This document shows positions 27,435-36,889 of a DNA stretch of 64,000 nt, piece after piece. The stretch is from positions 817,997-881,996 of the forward strand of contig NZ_LT635801.1 in NCBI RefSeq assembly GCF_900128495.1, in the 5' to 3' direction. The notes below the pieces were generated by a model. The model saw nothing but the letters and a program-made list of their open reading frames with translations. It was not told where the DNA came from and ran no database searches. The translations under genes and the position numbers were made by a program. Source of the DNA: Bacteroides ilei. Lineage in GTDB: Bacteria > Bacteroidota > Bacteroidia > Bacteroidales > Bacteroidaceae. Numbering within the stretch: the stretch's first letter is position 1; each line of letters begins with the position of its first letter.

Positions 27435-28470
27435 TTTGGGTGGCACAGTCTATCATATTGACGAAGATGCCTATACTTTACTTGATAATTACCTGAACAA
27501 TCTCCGCTATCATTTCCGTAAGGAAGAAGGGGCCGACGAGATTGTACGGGATATGGAGGTCCGGATTGCCGAACTGTTTGACGAGTACATCCGGACTGGC
27601 ATGCAGGTGATCACCATCACTCAGGTTGAAGAGGTGATAGCCCGTATGGGAAAACCGGAAGATCTGGATACAGATTCGGATTCCGGCAATGCTTCGGAGA
27701 GTGCCCGGAACGGAAAAACTTCTTATACCACTACCGGCAAACGTCTGTTCCGTGATCCGGACGACCGCATTCTCGGTGGTGTGGCATCGGGTATTGCCGC
27801 TTATTTCGGATGGAACCCTACCTGGGTACGTCTGGCCATGGTGGTTCTGGAACTGTTTTTCCATGGATTTTTCCTGATTTACCTCATTTTGTGGATTGTA
27901 ATTCCGTTGGCCTATACGGCTACCGAAAAACTGCAGATGAGAGGTGAGCCTATCAATATGGAAAATATCGGCAAGACAGTGACCGACGGTTTTGAAAAGG
28001 TAAATGATTATGTCCGTTCGGACAAACCCCGTTCTGCCATAACCCGGTTCATGAATGCCCTTGTACGGGTTATCGGTTTCATCATCAAGGTTATCCTTAT
28101 TATAGTAGCCATCTGTTGTGCACCGGCTTTGCTGATAGCTTTGGTTGTTATCTTTGCTCTGCTTATGGCTGCTACCGGTCTGATTGCCGCTATGCCGGCC
28201 GTGGTATACCATGTGTTGCCGGAAGTGGACTGGAGTATGATTACCGTGTCGGATACGGCTGTAATCGCTCTGGCTGTATGCGGTATCTTTGCGGTAGGTA
28301 TTCCTGTGGTGGGGCTCTTCCAGCTGATATTCCAAGGCTTCAATGTATGGAAGCCGATGTCGACTCCGGTCAAGATAACCTTAATCCTGCTTTGGATCAT
28401 TGCAGTGACGGTAGGGCTGGTCATAGCTTTCAATACCCCGTTCATCGTGCAGTCGCTTTATGTCATATAG
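27412..28470 (+). CDS. PspC-domain membrane protein
   Basis: 352 residues. The N-terminal part (about 1-100, VNLGGTVYHIDEDAYTLLDNYLNNL) is a conserved cytoplasmic region seen ahead of PspC in Bacteroidota. The PspC domain is at about 105-165 (RLFRDPDDRILGGVASGIAAYFG). Several further membrane segments follow to the end. PspC proteins take part in envelope-stress sensing; here it is likely regulated by the overlapping PadR gene. Confidence 0.88.
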   Translation: MKKTLTVNLGGTVYHIDEDAYTLLDNYLNNLRYHFRKEEGADEIVRDMEVRIAELFDEYIRTGMQVITITQVEEVIARMGKPEDLDTDSDSGNASESARNGKTSYTTTGKRLFRDPDDRILGGVASGIAAYFGWNPTWVRLAMVVLELFFHGFFLIYLILWIVIPLAYTATEKLQMRGEPINMENIGKTVTDGFEKVNDYVRSDKPRSAITRFMNALVRVIGFIIKVILIIVAICCAPALLIALVVIFALLMAATGLIAAMPAVVYHVLPEVDWSMITVSDTAVIALAVCGIFAVGIPVVGLFQLIFQGFNVWKPMSTPVKITLILLWIIAVTVGLVIAFNTPFIVQSLYVI

Positions 28471-28499
28471 TTCTTTTCCGGCTAATTGTAAAAGAGAAA

Positions 28500-28532
28500 T
28501 TGGCTCTTAACGAAATAAAATCGTTATCTTTG
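28500..28532 (+). promoter_or_regulatory. purT promoter
   Basis: TTGG at 28500-28503 and TATCTTTG at 28525-28532, 21 bp apart, 28 bp before the purT ATG. No purine riboswitch-like fold is visible in the short leader. Confidence 0.65.
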
Positions 28533-28560
28533 CCAGAAGGAAATTTAATCTTACAACTAT

Positions 28561-29730
28561 ATGACTAAGAAAATACTTTTGCTGGGTTCCGGCGAATTAG
28601 GAAAAGAATTTGTAATTGCTGCCCAACGTCTGGGTCAGTATGTGATTGCGTGCGATTCATATGCAGGTGCTCCTGCCATGCAGGTGGCCGATGCCTGTGA
28701 GGTGTTCAGCATGCTTGATGGTGATGCCCTTGACCGTGTGGTAGAAAAATACCATCCGGATATCATCGTTCCGGAAATTGAGGCCATCCGTACCGAACGG
28801 CTTTATCATCTGGAAAAGGAAGGCATTCAGGTTGTTCCAAGTGCCCGTGCCGTAAACTATACCATGAACCGGAAGGCAATCCGTGACTTGGCTGCCAAGG
28901 AACTGGGACTGAAGACGGCGAAGTATTATTATGCGAAGTCATTGGACGAGCTGAAGGAAGCAGCAGCCAAGGTAGGTTTCCCGTGCGTCATCAAGCCGTT
29001 GATGTCATCGTCAGGTAAGGGACAGTCGGTAGCCAAAGGTCCGGAAGATCTGGAACATTCATGGGAATATGGCTGTAACGGAAGCCGTGGCGATATCAAG
29101 GAACTGATTGTAGAGGAATTCATCAAGTTCGACAGTGAAATTACTCTGCTCACGGTTACCCAGAAGAACGGTCCTACTCTGTTCTGTCCGCCTATCGGTC
29201 ATGTACAGAAAGGAGGAGATTACCGTGAAAGTTTCCAGCCGGCCCATATCGCTCCGGAACATCTGGCCGAAGCGCAGCGTATGGCAGCCAAGGTAACCGA
29301 AGCGCTGACCGGTTACGGTATCTGGGGAGTGGAATTTTTCCTGAGCCATGAAAACGGAGTCTATTTCTCCGAACTTTCTCCCCGTCCGCACGATACCGGT
29401 ATGGTTACATTGGCCAACACACAGAACCTGAACGAGTTCGAACTTCATCTGTATGCTATTCTCGGTCTGCCTATTCCGGGCATTACACAAGAGCACATCG
29501 GTGCCAGTGCCGTTATTCTTTCACCGATTGCCAGCCAGGAGGCTCCCCGTTATAGAGGTGAAGAGCTGGTCTGCTCACAGCCGAACACGTATCTGCGTAT
29601 CTTCGGCAAACCTTTTACCCGTGTAAACCGCCGTATGGGTGTGGTAGTTTGCTACGACAAGAACGACGGCGACCTGGATGCTTTGCGCGACAAATGTAAG
29701 GCGTTGGCAGCCAAGGTAGAAGTATATTGA
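28561..29730 (+). CDS. purT: Formate-dependent phosphoribosylglycinamide formyltransferase
   Basis: 389 residues of the ATP-grasp family: [21 protein letters not shown] at the N-terminus, [15 protein letters not shown] (ATP-binding loop), [25 protein letters not shown] (metal ligands), then PITASVI-like ASAVILSP. It formylates GAR from formate and ATP in purine synthesis, as an alternative to PurN. Monocistronic by context: own promoter and own terminator. Confidence 0.96.
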   Translation: MTKKILLLGSGELGKEFVIAAQRLGQYVIACDSYAGAPAMQVADACEVFSMLDGDALDRVVEKYHPDIIVPEIEAIRTERLYHLEKEGIQVVPSARAVNYTMNRKAIRDLAAKELGLKTAKYYYAKSLDELKEAAAKVGFPCVIKPLMSSSGKGQSVAKGPEDLEHSWEYGCNGSRGDIKELIVEEFIKFDSEITLLTVTQKNGPTLFCPPIGHVQKGGDYRESFQPAHIAPEHLAEAQRMAAKVTEALTGYGIWGVEFFLSHENGVYFSELSPRPHDTGMVTLANTQNLNEFELHLYAILGLPIPGITQEHIGASAVILSPIASQEAPRYRGEELVCSQPNTYLRIFGKPFTRVNRRMGVVVCYDKNDGDLDALRDKCKALAAKVEVY

Positions 29731-29768
29731 TATTGAAAAGGTCCGGTTCGTCCGGAGTCTATAGGGTG

Positions 29769-29815
29769 TATCCTCTTCGGGTGGAATCTGTTCCGTCCGA
29801 AGAGGATATTTTTTT
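29769..29815 (+). terminator. purT terminator
   Basis: TATCCTCTTCGG (29769-29780) and CCGAAGAGGATA (29797-29808) form a perfect 12-bp stem followed by seven T residues, 38 bp after the purT stop. Confidence 0.92.
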
Positions 29816-29859
29816 AGCGTGCAAAGTTTCTTTATGAGTCTAAATCTGTAAGCTTGAAA

Positions 29860-29991
29860 AAGATGAAGTTCTTTTCCGGAGAAGATGAAGACGAATATCC
29901 TTAAAGATGAAGGAAAACTTCTTCATACATGAAGTTCTTTGGGATGAAAGATGAAGATATTTTTCAAAAAGAACTTCATCTTTGGACATCA
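29860..29991. repeat. Degenerate 22-bp repeat array, AAGATGAAG type
   Basis: Five direct units at exact 22-bp spacing start at 29860, 29882, 29904, 29926 and 29948; four begin AAGATGAAG and the fourth TACATGAAG. A sixth unit (29970-29991) is inverted, so the fifth and sixth form a near-perfect palindrome (AAAGATGAAG and CTTCATCTTT around a TTTTT/AAAAA core). The inverted unit touches the ccsBA stop codon. The array lies between converging genes, after the purT terminator, and shares its period and intergenic position with the array at 4857-4955. Confidence 0.75.
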
Positions 29992-32232
29992 GGCATAGCT
30001 GTGCATGCCTCCCATAAAGAAATTGACTCCGAAGTAAGTTATCAATACACAGAGAAATGCCAGGATGGTAAAACGGTGGAAGAACATCGGTTGCCTGAAG
30101 GCCGAAAGAGAATCTGTGTGCAGAGCCGCTGCGTAAACAAGCAGCGTGATCAGAGCCCATACTTCTTTCGGGTCCCATCCCCAGTAACGTCCCCATGAAA
30201 CATTTGCCCAGACGGCACCGATGAAGATACCTGCCGTGAGACAGGCTACAGCAGGGTAGACCAGTAAGCGGCTGACCAGACAAAGTCTTTCAACGGTGAT
30301 GTAATCGGACGGGCGGGCGTGGTGCAGTATTTCGGCCATGACGCCGTTCATCATCATGAATGCCAGCAGGGAATAGGAAATCATGATGAACATTACATGG
30401 ATACTGAGCAGAGGCGATTGCAGTACAGGTATCAGATGTGTGACAGGCGGGTTGCTTTCACCGAACATAGAAACCAGAAGCGACAGGCCGCAGATAAGAT
30501 ATCCGAAACTGAGCAACAACCGGAATTTATGTTGGAAAATGAAGGTGATGATTACACTGAAGAGGGCCATGAACTGCATGGTCTCATATCCGTTGGAGAG
30601 GGGGATATGGCCGCTGACGTATCCTCGTAGTCCGATGGTCAGGCATAGGTAAAGGCATATTGCCGCCAGCAATGTGAGCAGGATGTTCCTGAGGGTCCGG
30701 TCGGAAGCCGAAGTACAGGAGTGTCGGCTCATTCTTCGTCCGGTCCAGATAAAGCTGAGGATTCCGATGATAGTACAGATGATAGCAGCTACGTCTGTAT
30801 GGTTCAGTCGGTTATAGAATTTTTCTGCTTTGAAACGCGTGTCGGAAGGCAGTATCCCGACAGCTTCGTTTTGTTGGTATTCCTTGATTTTTCGAATGAT
30901 TTCCACGGCTTTTCCATATCTTCCGTGAGCGATTTCTTCGGCCGTAAGGTCCATGCTTCTGCGAATGAAAAGCCATTTTCCGGATGAGATATCGGCAGGC
31001 AGTTTGTCATTGATGGAGTACCAGACAGGCTGTCTGTTTCCTTTTTCCCGGGAGGGATAGATACGGAACAGACTTCCGGTGGCTGCCATACTGATAAGGT
31101 TGAACTTTTCATTGGCTTCCTCCAAGCTTCTGCGGGTGTTGAGACGCTGTTCCTGCTGGAGAGGTTGTTCCAATTTGAGTCCTCTACCATCTACGAAATC
31201 GGTCAAACTGGCATATTTCCCTTTTATTCCCAATACATTCGCCGCTTCTCCTTTGATACGGATTAGAGGTTCTGTCTTCCACCGGTCGTAGTTGAAGAGC
31301 CATCCCAGTAATACCTGTTCTGCTGTCAGTCCTTTATAGCCAGGTTTACCATACAGTTTGGTAGTGAAGTCACGTGCCAGTGTCTGCAGGGGGCAGATCC
31401 GGTCGTTATAATAGACATAAAGATCGCCGAAGGTTTCGGCTACCTCCAGAGGGACGGTTTGTGGAGTTACATCGGTGGGACCGGAAACAGCCTGCAGGTT
31501 CAGGCTCCCTAAGGCGAGAAGACATGTGAGGCTTCCTTTCTGCAGGAGCGGATGGTGTAACAACGAACGGAATCTGCTGTGCGGAACCAGGAAATACAGT
31601 ATCAGGCTCCAGCCCAACAAAGCATAGCCGGCATAGGTGATCCCGATGCCGTATGGGTCGTATGAGACTGAAAGGATGCTGCCTTTACTGTCGGAATCGT
31701 AGGCTGACTGGTAGAAACGGTAGTGGCGGTATTTGTATACATGATTCATGGAGACTGTCCCTTTTTGCCGGATGTTCCCGTCGGTTACAGTCACGTCACT
31801 GATATAGTCCATCGGAGCGGTAGTGCCGGGATAGTATCCGATGTGGAAATCGTCAAGGGTGATATGGAACGGAAGTGTTTCGGCCGTACCTTCTTCCGAA
31901 ATGAATTCCTGCATGGCTTTGCCGTCGGTACGCAGGTGGATGTTTCCTTGTTTTCCGGTAAGGAACGATGTCAGTGCCCCGATCAGGATAAGTGCCAGTG
32001 CCAGGTGGATAGACAAGGTTACCGGATGGTGTTGCATTTTCCGGAATAATATGTAGAATATGCCACTTATCCCTGTAGCTCCCCATAACATGATGAAAAT
32101 AGGAGAATGGTAGATATGTCGGGTGACGAATTCGGTCCCGTATATCTTTTCTAGAATAGTGGCTGTAATCATAAGCACCAATATGATGCCAGTAATGCCG
32201 AACGGCAACAGTTTCGGTAATGGAAATTTCAT
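29989..32232 (-). CDS. ccsBA: Cytochrome c biogenesis protein, CcsB-CcsA (ResB-ResC) fusion
   Basis: 747 residues, a single-chain system II haem lyase. The N-terminal ResB-like half has membrane segments near residues 10-30, 40-62 and 75-95, then a large periplasmic domain. The C-terminal CcsA half has multiple membrane segments and the WWD haem-handling loop WANVSWGRYWGWDPKEVW. It exports haem and ligates it to CxxCH motifs of periplasmic cytochromes. Its upstream neighbour in the operon encodes a two-haem protein, a fitting substrate. The last gene of a four-gene operon. Confidence 0.93.
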   Translation of the reverse strand: MKFPLPKLLPFGITGIILVLMITATILEKIYGTEFVTRHIYHSPIFIMLWGATGISGIFYILFRKMQHHPVTLSIHLALALILIGALTSFLTGKQGNIHLRTDGKAMQEFISEEGTAETLPFHITLDDFHIGYYPGTTAPMDYISDVTVTDGNIRQKGTVSMNHVYKYRHYRFYQSAYDSDSKGSILSVSYDPYGIGITYAGYALLGWSLILYFLVPHSRFRSLLHHPLLQKGSLTCLLALGSLNLQAVSGPTDVTPQTVPLEVAETFGDLYVYYNDRICPLQTLARDFTTKLYGKPGYKGLTAEQVLLGWLFNYDRWKTEPLIRIKGEAANVLGIKGKYASLTDFVDGRGLKLEQPLQQEQRLNTRRSLEEANEKFNLISMAATGSLFRIYPSREKGNRQPVWYSINDKLPADISSGKWLFIRRSMDLTAEEIAHGRYGKAVEIIRKIKEYQQNEAVGILPSDTRFKAEKFYNRLNHTDVAAIICTIIGILSFIWTGRRMSRHSCTSASDRTLRNILLTLLAAICLYLCLTIGLRGYVSGHIPLSNGYETMQFMALFSVIITFIFQHKFRLLLSFGYLICGLSLLVSMFGESNPPVTHLIPVLQSPLLSIHVMFIMISYSLLAFMMMNGVMAEILHHARPSDYITVERLCLVSRLLVYPAVACLTAGIFIGAVWANVSWGRYWGWDPKEVWALITLLVYAAALHTDSLSAFRQPMFFHRFTILAFLCVLITYFGVNFFMGGMHSYA

Positions 32233-32311
32233 TTTGTAGTATGAAAAGATAATGGATACAAATAGTCGGCAGCATTGGGCTGTCCGGCTATTTGTATAAT
32301 AACATATAAGA

Positions 32312-34012
32312 TCAGATGGAATCGATAAATTTGATTATAGCATCGCGTTCTTCTTTAGACAGTTCACGGAATTGTTCTATGGTGTGGCGGGCGTCACTTT
32401 TCGCATTGCCGTGCCACATGATGGCTTCCAGGGTAGTACGGGCACGGTTATCATGCAGACGGTCGGCCGTAGCGGATCCGGTACACATCTGGTGAAGTCC
32501 ACGTCCCCATAGTGGAGTGGTACGGCACCAACCGGTACGGATATCGTTTTCCATGTACAGCTTGTGTTGTACCATGTCTGAATACGGCCAGATGGTCTGA
32601 TTGGGGTATTTGGGGAGCCGGCTGTCTCCTTTACTGAAGAACCCGTTAGGATCGTAGTAATTGTCGTCACCGGTAGTCCATGATGGACGATGGCAGTAGG
32701 CACAACCTATCTGACTGAAAAGTTCTTTTCCTTTCAGAACGTCCGGATCATTTACATTGCGTGCAGCCGGAACGGCCAGTCCCCTGTGCCATACGGCAAA
32801 GTCGAGAAAATCTTCATCGTCCATTTCCACATCCAGTTCCTTGGAGTTCAGATAGGCAGTAATGGCTGCCGCCACTTCTTCCTTGTCGGCATAATTACCT
32901 GCATGCCAGGTAGGGTGGTTTTTGTTGGGGTCTACCTGTTCGATGTACTTCTGATAGCCCGCCTGTACTTCCGGATCGTTTGCCGAAGCAACGGTGTAAC
33001 TGCCGGCTGCGTCACCGTAATGGTAACGGCGGTTGCTGCGGGTTACGTTCGTAATGTTCCATAAAGCGTTGATACCGGCAGCGTCCATGAGTGGGCCGCG
33101 GCTCAGTGCATAGGTAAACCGGTAAGGATGTTCTTCATATTTGTCGGCGAAATCAGGGTTTACATCGGTTCCCTTTTGGTTGGAATATAGTTTCACCCAT
33201 TCTCCGTTTTTGAAGAAAGCCGGGTTGATTCCGTTGGGCAGATAGCCGTCTTGTTCTTCTTTGGCGTATTGTGCTTTCAGGTCATCGTCGGTGATGGCAT
33301 CCAGCAGTCCTGTACCGTAAATGCCGATGGTTGATTCCAGCAGGACCTTATAGTTTCCCAGATCTTTTATGGCTCCCTGGTTGTAGGCATAGACAGCATC
33401 CGGACTCATGGTCACTTCCGGATACTCCAGATCATAGGTCTCGCCGTCGGGAAATTTGTTGCCCCATTCGTCGGTATATTTTTTCCAAGTAATGATGACC
33501 TTGCTTTCATCCAGCGGAGCCTTGAACGGTTCAACGGCATGTCCTTGTGGCATGCCGGCCAACCAAGTTACATAGGCATCATTATCAGGGTTATAGACTA
33601 CCAGTAGACATCCATTTCCTACAGAGTTGGTCTCGAAGCTACCGGCGGGATTACGTTTGCCGTGTCCATATCCCGGGTGGCAATGGATACAAGAACTGCG
33701 TACATAGGTAGGACCCAGTCCGCAACGTACTCCACTGTGTGTACTCATGAACATCTTTTCGAAAAGCTGTTCTCCGTTTTTGAAACGTTGTGTCATTTCC
33801 GCATTTTCTTCTACCGGTGTAGTCGGTTGTTCGAAGGCATTCGAGGTCGCCAGATAGGCTGTTCCTAATTGTCCACCTGTATAGTACCAGTCGGGCATTT
33901 CTGTTGTCTGGTTTTCCGAGTCATTTCCGCTGTTGCCGTTTTCGTCATCACTGCACGAACTGAGCCATATGGTAAGCAGTAGTGCTCCGGCCAATAAATA
34001 TATTTTCTTCAT
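32312..34012 (-). CDS. Di-haem oxidoreductase (DUF1111-type) lipoprotein
   Basis: 566 residues. Lipobox LSSC (Cys20), then a Ser/Asn/Glu-rich linker. Two c-type haem sites are seen: CIHCH (Cys108-His112) and CAYCH in the C-terminal third (after KGKELFSQIG). The closing region RTTPLWGRGLH and the AIMWHGNAKSDARHTIEQFRELSKEERDAIIKFI end are typical of the family annotated as thiol oxidoreductase or di-haem oxidoreductase. Such genes often sit beside imelysin genes, as here. It probably acts at the cell surface or periplasm in metal-linked redox; the true substrate is unknown. Confidence 0.88.
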   Translation of the reverse strand: MKKIYLLAGALLLTIWLSSCSDDENGNSGNDSENQTTEMPDWYYTGGQLGTAYLATSNAFEQPTTPVEENAEMTQRFKNGEQLFEKMFMSTHSGVRCGLGPTYVRSSCIHCHPGYGHGKRNPAGSFETNSVGNGCLLVVYNPDNDAYVTWLAGMPQGHAVEPFKAPLDESKVIITWKKYTDEWGNKFPDGETYDLEYPEVTMSPDAVYAYNQGAIKDLGNYKVLLESTIGIYGTGLLDAITDDDLKAQYAKEEQDGYLPNGINPAFFKNGEWVKLYSNQKGTDVNPDFADKYEEHPYRFTYALSRGPLMDAAGINALWNITNVTRSNRRYHYGDAAGSYTVASANDPEVQAGYQKYIEQVDPNKNHPTWHAGNYADKEEVAAAITAYLNSKELDVEMDDEDFLDFAVWHRGLAVPAARNVNDPDVLKGKELFSQIGCAYCHRPSWTTGDDNYYDPNGFFSKGDSRLPKYPNQTIWPYSDMVQHKLYMENDIRTGWCRTTPLWGRGLHQMCTGSATADRLHDNRARTTLEAIMWHGNAKSDARHTIEQFRELSKEERDAIIKFIDSI

Positions 34013-34051
34013 ATGATGTGCTAAGTGTTAAGAAATTTAGATAAAGTCAAC

Positions 34052-34087
34052 CATCCGGTCATGGAACTGTATGTTCCATTCCGGATG
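34052..34087 (-). terminator. Hairpin between imelysin and di-haem genes
   Basis: CATCCGG-TC-ATGGAAC (34052-34067) pairs with GTTCCAT-T-CCGGATG (34073-34087) around a 5-nt loop, 38 nt after the imelysin stop. No T tract follows on the minus strand, so it may only stabilise or process the mRNA or reduce downstream expression. Confidence 0.5.
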
Positions 34088-34124
34088 ACTGATGATAGAA
34101 TTAATATAGTAAAAAAAGAGGGTC

Positions 34125-35339
34125 TCAGTTGTTGAGGAGAGTTGAGTTAGCCTTGTCCAAAGCCGTCGACAATGTCTCTAAGGCAACAATGGCGGCATCG
34201 GCTTCAGCTCCGGTGGCATTCAATGCAAACGGTTCGGGGATAAGCTCTATCTTAGCGATGGCATCATCAATGGCTGTCTTTACTTCCTGGTCTATTTCTG
34301 GATCCACACTTGCAAGGTAGTCACTTACCGACTTGTCATCGCCTACACCTTCATATGAGTTTTTCACGCTACGGATATTGTCTGCGAAATCGACAATGGA
34401 GTTCAGGGCATATGGTGATTCAATGTAACTCTTGTCATCGGCGCTTGTTCCATTATTCGGGCGTCCTATCTTCTGTGTTCCGACTTCATCTACGATGTCG
34501 ATACATCCCTGTATCAGTTCCTGTGCTGCCAGGGTAAAACTCTGGTATTTGCTGCTGCCAGCTCCGGCGTTCTTCATGCTTTCACCGTAATTGAATGATA
34601 TACTGATTTCGGCGTCTTCCAGAATCTGCTGTTTTTCGGATGTAATGTTTTCAAGACCGGCCCAGAAAGCTTCCAGGCGGATACATTGGTTGCGTAGGTC
34701 TTCTGCTACGGCAGCCATGTAAATCAGGTGGTTTTGTGTAATGTTTACTACCTGTTTCGGATAATTGTAGGTTTTGGTAAAGTCTCTAGGTTCAGTTGTG
34801 CTATCGGAAGTGAGTTGGAACAGGATATATTCAAGTGCATGGAATCCCAGAAGACCGTATCCCAGGTTGGAGCTTACATAGGCACCGCCGCTTTCTCCTA
34901 TCTGGTTCATGATGCTCTGGTTGTTCAGCAGGTTGTCAAGGGCAACTTGGTCGAGTGGCCATGAATCGATATGCGGGTCAATGTCAAAGTCGCCGGCAGC
35001 TCCAAACAGGAATGATTCGCTCAGTTCCCAGGCTTCACGTGATTTTTTCCAGTGTTCACAGGCTTGTTTGTTATATTCGGTAGCCTGTGCCTTGTCGGTT
35101 TCCCAAGTATCCCTTACCAAATCACAGTATTTGCTCACTTCGATGGCTTCGTCGGCCATAGTCTTGTAAGTGGCTATAACATTGTTGTCTACATAGGGGA
35201 TAATAGCTTCTTTCAATGCTGTATTCTTAGTGTCTGAACCAGTATCTACTGGATCATCACTGTCACTGCAGGCTGCAAGTCCTGCTGTCATAAGGGCGCT
35301 CACGGCCATGCAGAACGGAAATTTTAAAAACTTGTTCAT
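34125..35339 (-). CDS. Imelysin-family (M75) lipoprotein
   Basis: 404 residues. Lipobox LAAC (Cys24). The family marks are HWKKSREAWELSESFLFG, then DIDPHIDSWPLD, and the GxHxxE motif GFHALEYILF (about 165-175). Imelysin-like proteins are helical bundles linked to iron uptake rather than proven peptidases; the GxHxxE motif is a putative metal site. Its operon partners, a porin and a di-haem redox protein, support a role in iron handling at the envelope. Confidence 0.9.
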   Translation of the reverse strand: MNKFLKFPFCMAVSALMTAGLAACSDSDDPVDTGSDTKNTALKEAIIPYVDNNVIATYKTMADEAIEVSKYCDLVRDTWETDKAQATEYNKQACEHWKKSREAWELSESFLFGAAGDFDIDPHIDSWPLDQVALDNLLNNQSIMNQIGESGGAYVSSNLGYGLLGFHALEYILFQLTSDSTTEPRDFTKTYNYPKQVVNITQNHLIYMAAVAEDLRNQCIRLEAFWAGLENITSEKQQILEDAEISISFNYGESMKNAGAGSSKYQSFTLAAQELIQGCIDIVDEVGTQKIGRPNNGTSADDKSYIESPYALNSIVDFADNIRSVKNSYEGVGDDKSVSDYLASVDPEIDQEVKTAIDDAIAKIELIPEPFALNATGAEADAAIVALETLSTALDKANSTLLNN

Positions 35340-35391
35340 TTGTTGTATTGTTTTATAGTTAATATGATGTTGTTTTTATAGGAATCATGAT

Positions 35392-36732
35392 TTACCTGCT
35401 GAAGAATCCGGCATATGCAATTCCTACAGATATGGCAGGCTCGTTGTTGTAGGGATCCTTTAGCAAGCCGATGGAATATTCACCTTTCAATACAATGTCC
35501 CTGATGGGATAGTAATTGATTCCGGCAGCGATGCGGTTACGTCCGCAGAACTTGTAGATCGGTGTGCTGGTTTTATACATGGAGTCGTAGTAGTCGTAAC
35601 GGCCAAATACGTACAGTTTCTGTCCTTTTTCATGTAGTTTTCCGAATTGGGAAAATAGGTTATATCCGGCTTCCACACCGGCTGCAATGGCGGCTTCAGC
35701 CACATTCTGGTGTGAGGAAGGTGAATTCTGGCTCATGTTCTTGTTAACTTCCGAAATCTTGTCGGCATCGTTTAGATGGCCGTAGTCGAAGTTTCCTCTG
35801 ACAATCCAGTTATGGGCGTTGTAGCAGAAGTCGAATGCGCCGATAGCTACTGTACCTTTCACGTTCCTGTATTTCTCACTGTCTTTCTGTGAACTGAGAG
35901 TATTGTTGAATGAATTTCCGATGTATCCGCTCAAAGAGAGTCGTAACCCGGGAATGGAATAGTTGTCGATACGGAAGGCCCCGGCTACGGAATTGCCTAT
36001 CTTGAATTCATATGGACTTCCGGCTCCGTCCTGTATCCAGTTCAGACGGTTGAACCGTTCCGAATCTAATCCCGGTATAAGGAGAATTTCGTAGCGCCAT
36101 GCTCCTTTTTGTCCCCAGACACTAATACCTGTCTCGTGCCAAGTACAAGGTAAGATGGTGTTTTCCCCTTCCGGACGGTAAACTCCGAAGAATTCGGTTG
36201 GCATGTGATGCTGGTTAGTTCCTCCTACAGGAACAATGATGTGTCCCATTTTGACGTTGAATTCCGGACAGAATGATTTCTGGATCCAGAATTGTTCGAG
36301 TGCTACTTCCCCGCCGCGTTCAATTTCGCTTTCGTATTCACCTGCTTCTTCTTCTTCAATTTCAATGGCACTTTCGGTTCCACCATGTTCGAATTCTATT
36401 TCGCTGCCCATGGTCCATCCTTTTCCGAAGTCATACCCCAGAAAGATGACTACATGAGGAAGATCGAACCGTCCATGAGATTCTCCTTTATAAATACTGG
36501 GATCTTTGGCTGTATAGCGGGTATATTTGTCGCTATAGAAATTATGACTATAGACAGCCTCACCGTAACCGCCTATCGTCAGACGAGGTTTTCTTCTGTC
36601 TACGGTCTGCTCCTTTTCCTGGCCATTTTGCCGTGAGATGTCATTGTTTTCCACTGGCAATCCGTCGCTTGAGGCAAAGGCTTGTGTACCCATCGCCATG
36701 CAAAAAGAGAAAAGTAATGTTTTTGTCTTCAT
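35392..36732 (-). CDS. Outer-membrane beta-barrel porin-like protein
   Basis: 446 residues. A signal peptide (TKTLLFSFCMAMGTQAFA) and then alternating-strand sequence throughout, with TIGGYGEAVYSHNF near the start, GSEIEFEHGG, MGHIIVPVGGTNQHHMPTEFFG in the middle and YDYYDSM and GINYYPIRDIVLKGEYS near the end. An acidic segment, ESAIEIEEEEAGEYESEIE, is unusual and may be a metal-binding surface loop. It is the first gene of the iron/redox operon. The substrate is unknown; permeation of iron or a complex is inference. Confidence 0.8.
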   Translation of the reverse strand: MKTKTLLFSFCMAMGTQAFASSDGLPVENNDISRQNGQEKEQTVDRRKPRLTIGGYGEAVYSHNFYSDKYTRYTAKDPSIYKGESHGRFDLPHVVIFLGYDFGKGWTMGSEIEFEHGGTESAIEIEEEEAGEYESEIERGGEVALEQFWIQKSFCPEFNVKMGHIIVPVGGTNQHHMPTEFFGVYRPEGENTILPCTWHETGISVWGQKGAWRYEILLIPGLDSERFNRLNWIQDGAGSPYEFKIGNSVAGAFRIDNYSIPGLRLSLSGYIGNSFNNTLSSQKDSEKYRNVKGTVAIGAFDFCYNAHNWIVRGNFDYGHLNDADKISEVNKNMSQNSPSSHQNVAEAAIAAGVEAGYNLFSQFGKLHEKGQKLYVFGRYDYYDSMYKTSTPIYKFCGRNRIAAGINYYPIRDIVLKGEYSIGLLKDPYNNEPAISVGIAYAGFFSR

Positions 36733-36767
36733 TTTTTTTCTTATGCTTTTAGTATTTTTAACTGATA

Positions 36768-36865
36768 CAAAGGTATATGAGGGAAAAATGGCGGTCAATA
36801 CCTATTTGTAGGTAAAAAAAGATGTTAAATACTAACATGTAGGTATGGATTAGAGGCTATATTTG
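36768..36865. promoter_or_regulatory. Divergent promoters with two similar dyads
   Basis: Minus-strand promoter for the porin operon: TACCTTTG at 36768-36775 with TTGAC at 36794-36798, 20 bp apart. Plus-strand -7 box TATATTTG at 36858-36865 for the AlkD gene, without a TTG at -33. Between them are two related dyads: ATACCTATTTGTAGGTA (36798-36814) and ATACTAACATGTAGGTAT (36829-36846), starts 31 bp apart. The first abuts the porin -33 element; the second covers the -33 position of the other promoter. They look like operators for one dimeric regulator. Confidence 0.6.
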
Positions 36866-36889
36866 CAAGAAGTTATCAATTTAGAGGTA

